From NCBI GenBank assembly GCA_964614855.1, contig CAZTMX010000135.1, forward strand, positions 1-7,739: a DNA stretch of 7,739 nt, read 5' to 3'. Positions 1 to 5,810 of the stretch are shown here, in pieces (position 1 is the first letter of the stretch; the number at the start of each line of letters is the position of its first letter). The DNA is from CAWJHE01 sp964614855. GTDB lineage: Bacteria; Chloroflexota; Anaerolineae; Anaerolineales; UBA4823. The notes beneath the pieces are model-generated. The model was given only the letters and a program-made list of their open reading frames with translations. It was not told the DNA's origin and did no database searches. A program made the translations under genes and the position numbers.

Positions 1-1974
1 ATCGCGCAAGCTGTCCACCGTCTCACCCTGCAGCGCCACCCAGTAGCCAGTGGTAACCAGCTCGCTGGGCGGAAGGGTGAGATCCACCAGGCCAAGCTGT
101 TCATGCGTGTACCACTTCACCTTGCGGAAACCAGCCAACTGCGTGGTAACTTTGATCTCCCCCTGGCCTTTGATTGCAGCCTGGTTCTCTGTGCGCAGGT
201 GCTCTTCGATCAGGTCAACGCGGGTTTCGCTGCGCGGTTCTGTATAGTAATCCCGCTCCACGTGTTCCAGGTGTGCCAGGCCTGATTCCTGGTCAAGATC
301 TTTCACTTCATACATGGCGCTTTCGTGCAGATAGATAGCTTGGGGGTGGACGATGCGCCAGGCTGAAGCGCGGTCCACCTGTCCGATGACGGTGGTCCCG
401 CCAGCCTCCTTTACCTGCAGCACGATCGGGTTGGCGGAAGCGCTGCGCAGCGAGATGTTCTGGGATGGGTACTGGTCCGCCATCCAGAAAAAACGCTCAC
501 CCGATTGGTGCAGTATGCCTTGCGCCTGGAGCACCCCCAGCAATTCCTGGGTGATTTCCTTGGGTAGTGCCCCGAAGCTTTCCTGGGCTTTGAAGGGCAG
601 CTCAAAGGCAGCGCTGCGCATGTGATCCAACAAGATCAGCAGGTTGTCGGGATCGATCAATGCGTGTTCCGGTGAGCGCTCAAACATGTATTCTGTGTGA
701 GAAGCCAGGAACTGGTCCAGCGGTGCGGCGGTGGTGACCAGCACTGCCAGTGAGGCGTCATCTCCTCTACCGGCTCGCCCCGCCTGCTGCCACAAGGCGG
801 CAATCGTGCCTGGGTAACCCACCAGCACCACCGCGCCCATCCCGCCGATATCGATACCCAATTCCAGCGCATTGGTGGCGATCACCGCCCGCACATCCCC
901 ACGCCGCAAGCCGTGCTCGATCTCTCGCCGCTCATGCGGCAGGTAACCGCTGCGGTAGCCGCGCACGCTTTCAACCGTCTCCTGCGAGGGGGTGGATTGA
1001 ATGCCGTAGTGCTCGCCATCACCGGTCTGCGCCTGGCGCAAATAGGTCAGGATCAGCTCAACCGTTCGACGAGATCTGCCGAAGATAATGGTCTGCTGTC
1101 CATATTTGAGCAGGTCCTGCGCCAGGCGGATGCTCTCCTGTAAGGAGCTGCGCCGCAACCCGATCGATTCATCGATCACAGGCGGGTTGTAAATCAGGAA
1201 GGTTTTCTCGCCGCGCCCTGCGCCGTCTTCGTCCACCAGCGTAACCGGTTCTTCAACCAGGCGCTCTGCCAGTTCCAGTGGATTGGCGATGGTTGCCGAA
1301 GTGAGCAGGTACTGAGGCTGCGCGCCGTAGAATGCCGCGATGCGCTTAAGACGGCGCAGCACATTGGCCACATGCGAGCCAAAAACGCCGCGATAAGTGT
1401 GCATTTCATCGATTACGATGAATTTCAGGTTCTCAAAGAACCCAGCCCAGCGGGTATGGTGCGGCAGGATGCCCATGTGCAGCATATCCGGGTTGCTGAT
1501 CAACAGGCGGGCTTTGTCTCGAATGCCAGGTCTGGCAGAGGTCGGGGTATCTCCGTCGTAGATCGCCGTTTCCAGCCGCGTGCGCGCCACTCCGCAGGCT
1601 TGCAGCAGGGTGTTTAGGCCGGCAAGCTGGTCCTGCGCCAGGGCTTTGGTAGGAAAGATAAACAAAGCCCGTGCTTCTGGATCTTGCAGCAGACAGTTCA
1701 AAACCGGCAGGGCATAACACAGCGTTTTGCCGCTGGCTGTGCCGGTGACCACGGCAATGTTTCGTTTGAGTTGGATATGTTCCCAGGATAATGCCTGGTG
1801 CAGGTACAGCGATTGGATGCCGCGCTGCTCCAATCCAGCTTTCAAGGCAGGATGCAGCGCATCTGGGAAGGGGCGGAAGACCGGTGCACGCCTGGGTAGC
1901 GTGCGCCACTCCTGGATGTTTCCTGCGATGCTGGGTTCGGCGCGCCAGTTGGCAAGCAGTTGTTTCAGGTTCAT
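1..1974 (-). CDS. mrfA: MrfA/YprA-family DEAD/DEAH-box helicase, C-terminus cut by window edge
   Basis: The visible part is 658 codons with no stop. It is a superfamily 2 helicase with two RecA-like lobes. Motifs seen: Walker A TGTASGKT (77-84), Ia PTKALAQDQ (108-116), YDGD (139-142), Ib SNPDMLH (160-166), II DEMH (189-192; DEVH or DEAH is more usual), III SAT (226-228), IV IIFGRSRR (about 296-303), V ATNALELGIDIG (366-377) and VI QQAGRAGR (396-403). The block RSPEHALIDPDN (433-444) followed by a conserved AAFELPF (455-461) is typical of the YprA/MrfA branch rather than Lhr or RecQ. In Bacillus subtilis MrfA works with the exonuclease MrfB in mitomycin-type DNA damage repair; no MrfB-like gene is visible here. 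The DUF1998 zinc-binding end expected in this family would lie left of position 1. The ATG at 1974 is the only upstream choice because TAA lies in frame 9 bases before it. No clear Shine-Dalgarno precedes it. It starts 31 bases after the membrane-protein stop, so co-transcription is likely. Family assignment is firm; the exact role is inferred. Confidence 0.9.
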   Translation of the reverse strand, partial: MNLKQLLANWRAEPSIAGNIQEWRTLPRRAPVFRPFPDALHPALKAGLEQRGIQSLYLHQALSWEHIQLKRNIAVVTGTASGKTLCYALPVLNCLLQDPEARALFIFPTKALAQDQLAGLNTLLQACGVARTRLETAIYDGDTPTSARPGIRDKARLLISNPDMLHMGILPHHTRWAGFFENLKFIVIDEMHTYRGVFGSHVANVLRRLKRIAAFYGAQPQYLLTSATIANPLELAERLVEEPVTLVDEDGAGRGEKTFLIYNPPVIDESIGLRRSSLQESIRLAQDLLKYGQQTIIFGRSRRTVELILTYLRQAQTGDGEHYGIQSTPSQETVESVRGYRSGYLPHERREIEHGLRRGDVRAVIATNALELGIDIGGMGAVVLVGYPGTIAALWQQAGRAGRGDDASLAVLVTTAAPLDQFLASHTEYMFERSPEHALIDPDNLLILLDHMRSAAFELPFKAQESFGALPKEITQELLGVLQAQGILHQSGERFFWMADQYPSQNISLRSASANPIVLQVKEAGGTTVIGQVDRASAWRIVHPQAIYLHESAMYEVKDLDQESGLAHLEHVERDYYTEPRSETRVDLIEEHLRTENQAAIKGQGEIKVTTQLAGFRKVKWYTHEQLGLVDLTLPPSELVTTGYWVALQGETVDSLRD

Positions 1975-2005
1975 CTTGTGTTAAAGTCAAAACGCCGAGC
2001 GTGGG
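1975..2005 (-). other. Short intergenic gap between membrane-protein and helicase genes
   Basis: Thirty-one bases with no hairpin-plus-T-run terminator and no convincing promoter. The stretch before the helicase ATG reads TTTAACACAAG, without a clear Shine-Dalgarno. The spacing suggests co-transcription, and the helicase may be translated weakly or by coupling to the upstream gene. Confidence 0.5.
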
Positions 2006-5000
2006 TCAGAATATCAGCACATCCGTCGTCACCTGGTTGTTCACCGGAACAGGGTCATTTTGATCCGCAGCAATATTGACCAGGTTTGTAATCACGCCTG
2101 GCACAACCGGTGCGGTCACAACCAGGGTCACCACCCGCTTCTCGCCGGCTGCCAGTTCGCCCAGGCTGCAGGTGAGTGTATTGCCCGCAAAGGTGCACAC
2201 CGGTAGTCCTGGATCGGATGAAACGAAAGTCACCCCACTTGCCAGTTCGTCCACCAGGGTTAGACCTGTGACGTTGGATGGCCCGCTGTTGGTCACAGTG
2301 ACGGTGTAGGTTACCTGGGTGGTAGGCACTGCGCTTACCGGCGCAGTAACAGCCAGCGCCAGGTCGGCTTTGGGTACGATGGTGGTGGTATCCGAGGCTG
2401 TTTTGTTATTTGTGCTGGGGCTGAGCGGGGAGATCAACGCGGCGCTGTTCACCAAAGGACCGCTGGCGCTGGAATTCACCGTGGCGGAAATGGCAAATGT
2501 GGCGCTGCCGTTCGGGTTTAGGTTTACATCGGTGTTGATATTACCCGTATTGACCCCGCTGACCGCACAGCTGGAACCGGGGGTAGGGCTGCAGGTCCAG
2601 GAGATGTTTGTCAGAGCATCCGGGAAGAAATCCGTTACCACCAGTCCAAAGATAGCGCTCGGCCCGCGATTGGTTACCGTGAGCATATATCCCAGGATAT
2701 CTCCAGGCTCAGCGCTGGCACGATTATCCGTCAGGTTAATGTCCAGGTTCACCGTTGGTACAAGGGCGTCTGTATCGATCACCTGGTTGTCCGAGGTATC
2801 CGGGTCGCTCATACCGTTTGGCAGCGTCAGGCTGGCAGAATTGATCAGCAGACCGCTGGCGGCCGGGTCAATTAAGGCGCTGATGGTGATTGTCCCTGTG
2901 CCGCCTGGGGCCAGGCTCATGCGGGTGTCGATGTTTCCCAACCCGCTGCCTTCACGGCAGGCAGAGCCTGCAGAAGCCACACACGTCCAGGCAGGATTAA
3001 GCAGGACGGCAGGGAAATTGTCTATTACCTGGATGTCCTGCACCAGGATGGGGCTGTTGTTGCGAACCTGCAGGGTATAGGCGGTATTTGTGCCAGGGAT
3101 GGCGCTGGTGATGTTATTGGTCAGCAAAAGCGTAAGGTTTGCAATGTTTTGTGGGGGTGTGGGTGTATGGGTGACTGTAGCAGTGGCTGTCGGTGTGTGT
3201 GTCGTGGTGGCCGGCAAGGTAGGTGTGCTAGCATTCAGGGGATCCAAATCCACCAGGTCTTCGATCCCATCCCCGTCGGTATCGCGTTTTAAAGGATTGG
3301 TGCGCTTCAGGATTTCCTCGCCGTCCTTTAACCCGTCGCCGTCACTGTCGGGCATCATGGGGTTAGTGCGAAAGGTATAGAATTCCTCGCCGTCTTTCAG
3401 ACCGTCTGCATCGCTATCGGGGTTTTGTGGGTCTGTACCGAGCAGCATTTCCTGGGCGTAAGCCAGACCGTCGTTATCCTGATCCGCCTGCTGAGCTTGG
3501 GCGGTGGCGGTTGCCGCTTGTAGGGTGGCGGCGTTCCCCGCCAGCACTGCTTGCTCTGTTCCGCCCTGCAGGATGGACTCAATGGTCTGTATTGCGTCTT
3601 CGGTTTGCCTTGGGCTGGGACTGCCGCCGATCAGCCGGTTGGCAAAAACGAGCAGAAAACAACTCATTAACAGGCATAACGAAATCAAGCCGATCAATGC
3701 CCAGCGCGGGATCAAAGCCTGGCTGGTGAGGCTGCCCGTGTGCCTCTGGGTCTCTCCAGACTGCGGCGCCACGTTTACTGTAAATGAGTTGGAATGTTCG
3801 CTGCCAAACCATACTGGCTGGGTGCGCACTGCCCTGAAGTTTATCTGGACTGTTTCCCCGGCAGGCACGACGGCGTTGGCGCGCTTTGGATCAAAGCGCA
3901 GCTGGCGCGCATGGTCATCCCAACTGACGTGAATGGTTTCAGGGATATTGCCCAGGTTTCGCAAGACCAGGCTGCCGGCAGCGCCGGGTGTGATTTGTCG
4001 GGGATGGATTTCGCTTGTGATCTGCGAGAAAGGCACAATCGTGAGCGCCAATCTCAACTCTACACTCTGGCGCGGGTCATTTTGACTGGTTACGCGCAGC
4101 AGGATCGCATGGCGCCCTGCGCGGCTGGTTGAATTGCGCGGCGGGCGAAAGACCAGCTTGATCTCGCGCTGCCCGTTTGCCGGCAGTCCAACGCTCTCCG
4201 GGCGGTTGGGCATCCACTCTGCTGGCGCCCCCTGAACATCCAGGTGGAAGATATCATCCCTGGCGCCGCGGTTATAGAGCAGGATGGGTAAACCGATGCT
4301 CTTGCCCGGCGTCACCGTCAGGTTTGTCTCTACCAGATAAGCGCCAACCGGTCCGTTTCCCGGGCTGAATTTCACCTGGGTAATGCGAGTAGGTTGCTCG
4401 GGTTGTTCGAATTCGCCAGGTGTTTGCGGGGGGAGGGCGGTCTGTTTTACTGTATCTTCCGTGCTTCCCACCCGTTCCAAACGCAGCCAGATCTCGCCAA
4501 GGCGCAAATCTTGTCCGGGTTCCCAGGGCTGGGGGATTTCTGGATGCAAGCGCTGTTCACCCAGGAAGGCGCCATTTTTGCTGTTCAGGTCAGTGACTGT
4601 GTATTGCCCGTCTTTATATTCAATCTGAGCATGGCGGCGTGAAATGCTGTTCACATCCAGGATGATGTCATTCTCCGCATCCCGCCCGATAACTGAGACC
4701 CCTTGCCGTAAAGGAACGCTGCGGATAGCCTCATCGGGAAGATAAATGTGAAGCATGTCCAGACGCTGGTCCATGCTGGCAGTTTCTTCAAGTGGAGGTT
4801 GGACCGCGGCGGCAGTTTCATTCACCACGGGTTGTACCATGCTGGGCTTTTCTTCTGGCGGTGTCTCCAGGTTTTCTTCTTGTGGGGTTGGTAAATACTG
4901 CTGGAAGCTAACCGTCCGTTCAAAACCGGCTGGTGAGGTGGGGATGCGCCTGGCGACCCCCAGCGTGTCCGCCAGGGCTTGTGCAAGCACATGCGAAGTG

Positions 5001-5743
5001 TTGTAACGGACAGCCGGGTCCGGCGAACAGGCGCGCAGGAGGACGCGCTCCAGGCTGTGTGGAAGATCGGGTCGCAGCACACGGAGTGGGGGGATATCCG
5101 CATCTTCTTGGGTTGAAAATAGAATACGTTTCTCCCCACTGACCAGGAAGCCAAGCAGCCTGCCAGCTGCCAGGATATCCGCAGAAAAATCTTCCTGGGT
5201 ACGGTTTGCATCAGGTTGCGCTTCAGCTTCCGCTGGCAAATCCAAACCTGTGTTCAACAATATAGGCTGGTACGGAAATTTTTCGCCAGGTGCACAGGCG
5301 AGCCAGATATTTTCCAGGGTCAGGTTCCCGTGGGACAGGTTCCGCTGGTGGGCGTACTCAAGCGCCTGGCAAATTTCAAGCCCCAACCAAACAGCCTCGC
5401 CTAAGGGTATCCAACCAGCTTCAGAATGCAACTTTGCTGCTGCACCCTCAACGCTTTTCCCCGCATGGTACTCCTGCACACAGAATACCTGGTCTTCGAA
5501 TACCCCGTAATCCAGGATGCGGGCAATGCCGCGGTTTTTCCAGCGTAAGGTCGTGCGGGCTACCTGTACAAAGCGCTCGACCACATGCGGTTTTTCCATC
5601 CACTGGCTAGCCAGGATCTGCAGTGCTACCTGGCAGTTGAGCCTTGGGTCATAAGCAAGAAACACCTGCCCCCAGGCATCCTGCCTGAGGGGGTGTTGGA
5701 TTTGAAAGCGATCAAATTGCCCGCTGGGTTGCGCCATGCTCAA
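2006..5743 (-). CDS. Membrane-anchored pseudokinase-FHA protein with Ca-binding-type repeats and three DUF11 domains
   Basis: 1245 residues, single polypeptide. (1) About 11-262: Ser/Thr-kinase-like fold with a degenerate active site. The Gly loop is reduced to DAWGQVF, the VAIK Lys is Gln42, the helix-C Glu is Val61, the catalytic loop is HGNLTLEN (138-145) with no catalytic Asp, and DFG is NTG (164-166). Fold residues such as Asp189 and Gly194 of helix F and Arg246 remain. (2) About 270-330: low-complexity Glu/Pro/Val linker. (3) About 331-425: FHA domain with Gly353-Arg354, Ser368, His371, Asn387 and Asn390-Gly391 all present, so phosphothreonine binding looks intact. (4) About 458-665: two COG1470/NEW3-like beta-sandwich modules. 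(5) 681-702: one hydrophobic helix; no signal peptide. (6) About 703-753: Ala/Gln/Thr-rich stretch. (7) 754-832: four DxDxDG motifs. (8) 838-864: Thr/Pro linker. (9) 865-1245: three DUF11 repeats ending at the stop, with no LPXTG. N-inside topology is inferred. Probably a signalling or envelope scaffold; substrate and partner unknown. The start is a TTG chosen for its Shine-Dalgarno; an ATG lies two codons in (5737). Confidence 0.9.
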   Translation of the reverse strand: MSMAQPSGQFDRFQIQHPLRQDAWGQVFLAYDPRLNCQVALQILASQWMEKPHVVERFVQVARTTLRWKNRGIARILDYGVFEDQVFCVQEYHAGKSVEGAAAKLHSEAGWIPLGEAVWLGLEICQALEYAHQRNLSHGNLTLENIWLACAPGEKFPYQPILLNTGLDLPAEAEAQPDANRTQEDFSADILAAGRLLGFLVSGEKRILFSTQEDADIPPLRVLRPDLPHSLERVLLRACSPDPAVRYNTSHVLAQALADTLGVARRIPTSPAGFERTVSFQQYLPTPQEENLETPPEEKPSMVQPVVNETAAAVQPPLEETASMDQRLDMLHIYLPDEAIRSVPLRQGVSVIGRDAENDIILDVNSISRRHAQIEYKDGQYTVTDLNSKNGAFLGEQRLHPEIPQPWEPGQDLRLGEIWLRLERVGSTEDTVKQTALPPQTPGEFEQPEQPTRITQVKFSPGNGPVGAYLVETNLTVTPGKSIGLPILLYNRGARDDIFHLDVQGAPAEWMPNRPESVGLPANGQREIKLVFRPPRNSTSRAGRHAILLRVTSQNDPRQSVELRLALTIVPFSQITSEIHPRQITPGAAGSLVLRNLGNIPETIHVSWDDHARQLRFDPKRANAVVPAGETVQINFRAVRTQPVWFGSEHSNSFTVNVAPQSGETQRHTGSLTSQALIPRWALIGLISLCLLMSCFLLVFANRLIGGSPSPRQTEDAIQTIESILQGGTEQAVLAGNAATLQAATATAQAQQADQDNDGLAYAQEMLLGTDPQNPDSDADGLKDGEEFYTFRTNPMMPDSDGDGLKDGEEILKRTNPLKRDTDGDGIEDLVDLDPLNASTPTLPATTTHTPTATATVTHTPTPPQNIANLTLLLTNNITSAIPGTNTAYTLQVRNNSPILVQDIQVIDNFPAVLLNPAWTCVASAGSACREGSGLGNIDTRMSLAPGGTGTITISALIDPAASGLLINSASLTLPNGMSDPDTSDNQVIDTDALVPTVNLDINLTDNRASAEPGDILGYMLTVTNRGPSAIFGLVVTDFFPDALTNISWTCSPTPGSSCAVSGVNTGNINTDVNLNPNGSATFAISATVNSSASGPLVNSAALISPLSPSTNNKTASDTTTIVPKADLALAVTAPVSAVPTTQVTYTVTVTNSGPSNVTGLTLVDELASGVTFVSSDPGLPVCTFAGNTLTCSLGELAAGEKRVVTLVVTAPVVPGVITNLVNIAADQNDPVPVNNQVTTDVLIF
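2009..2371 (-). repeat. DUF11 domain, repeat 3 (C-terminal)
   Basis: Residues 1125-1245. It is the most canonical of the three: KADLALAVT, VTYTVTVTNSGPSNVTG, LVDELASGVTF, a cysteine pair of different spacing (Cys1183, Cys1192), LGELAAGEKRVVTL and a final NNQVTTDVLIF strand right at the stop. No sorting motif or extra tail follows it. Confidence 0.85.
2372..2755 (-). repeat. DUF11 domain, repeat 2
   Basis: Residues about 997-1124. It shares with repeat 1 the order NLxLNLT-like first strand, TVTNRGPS, VTDFFPD, WTC...C (Cys1051, Cys1059), TGNINTD, GSATFAI and LVNSAAL. The residue-level match suggests the two arose by tandem duplication. Confidence 0.8.
2762..3151 (-). repeat. DUF11 domain, repeat 1
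   Basis: Residues about 865-994. Typical DUF11 path: YTLQVRNNSP strand, VIDNFP, a WTC-xxxxxxx-C pair (Cys921, Cys929), GNIDT, LAPGGTGTITI, NSASLT and a closing SDNQVIDTD segment. It closely parallels repeat 2. The fold is an Ig-like beta-sandwich found in bacterial surface proteins. Confidence 0.8.
3152..3232 (-). repeat. Low-complexity Thr/Pro linker coding tract
   Basis: Residues 838-864 are almost only Thr, Pro, Ala, Val and His, as in TPTATATVTHTPTPP. The DNA looks like a GT-rich tract on the plus strand because of ACA/ACC/CCC codons. Such linkers are common in extracellular proteins of Chloroflexota and usually connect a stalk with outer domains. Possible O-glycosylation is speculation. 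Confidence 0.8.
3239..3484 (-). repeat. Four Asp-rich Ca-binding-type (thrombospondin type 3-like) repeats
   Basis: Coding repeat inside the membrane protein. Motifs DQDNDG (754), DSDADG (776), DSDGDG (799) and DTDGDG (821) are spaced 22, 23 and 22 residues apart. The middle two continue with LKDGEE and NP. The pattern matches thrombospondin type 3-like repeats, which bind calcium and form stiff spacers. Calcium binding here is inferred from the motif. They lie just outside the predicted membrane helix. Confidence 0.8.
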
Positions 5744-5751
5744 TGCCCGGT

Positions 5752-5756
5752 CTCCT
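5752..5756 (-). promoter_or_regulatory. Ribosome binding site (AGGAG) that favours the TTG start at 5743
   Basis: AGGAG on the minus strand ends 8 bases before the TTG at 5743, an ideal spacing. The in-frame ATG at 5737 is 14 bases away, longer than usual. This makes the TTG the better start, although translation from the ATG would only remove two residues and change no domain. Confidence 0.6.
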
Positions 5757-5785
5757 GGATGGTGATAGCTTCATTATACCCAGGA
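5753..5785 (-). other. 6-bp inverted repeat around the -10 box and Shine-Dalgarno of the pseudokinase gene
   Basis: TCCTGG (plus positions 5780-5785) and CCAGGA (5753-5758) on the minus strand are perfect inverted copies separated by 21 bases; flanking G-T pairs could extend the stem slightly. The downstream arm overlaps AGGAG and the loop holds TATAAT. It could hide the Shine-Dalgarno in read-through RNA or be a protein site, but six base pairs could be chance. Confidence 0.25.
5773..5778 (-). promoter_or_regulatory. Perfect sigma-70-type -10 box (TATAAT) before the pseudokinase gene
   Basis: On the minus strand the 67-base gap between the sugar kinase and the pseudokinase gene contains TATAAT, preceded by CTGGG. 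No good -35 hexamer lies 16-18 bases upstream; a TTGACG exists but is about 30 bases away, too far. Transcription would begin near 5765-5767, giving a leader of about 22 bases that contains AGGAG. The position fits a separate promoter for the pseudokinase and helicase genes. Weak -35 support keeps the confidence moderate. Confidence 0.45.
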
Positions 5786-5810
5786 ATACCGGAAATACTA
5801 CCAGCCAGCG

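Noticed and set aside
1..1974. Helicase as part of a defence system (DISARM DrmA or similar)
   Set aside because: Motif order and the RSPEHALIDPDN block fit the MrfA/YprA repair branch, and no methylase, nuclease or other defence partner is present in the window.
1433..1990. 185-codon minus-strand open frame overlapping the helicase start
   Set aside because: It is an out-of-frame reading of the helicase; the correct frame carries all helicase motifs and stays open to the window edge.
1981..2005. TTGACT on the minus strand as a -35 box for the helicase
   Set aside because: There is no room for a matching -10 box before the ATG at 1974; the hexamer is only about 15 bases from the start codon.
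2319..3080. 253-codon open frame on the plus strand
   Set aside because: It lies wholly antisense to the DUF11 coding region, has no known domain, and its length is explained by the codon bias of the real minus-strand gene.
3152..3232. GT-rich plus-strand tract that resembles a microsatellite or recombination-type repeat
   Set aside because: It is fully explained by Thr/Pro codons of the extracellular linker on the minus strand.
3239..3484. Direct DNA repeats as a CRISPR-like array
   Set aside because: The repeats are imperfect, in frame, spaced 22-23 codons and encode DxDxDG motifs; there are no identical repeats with unique spacers.
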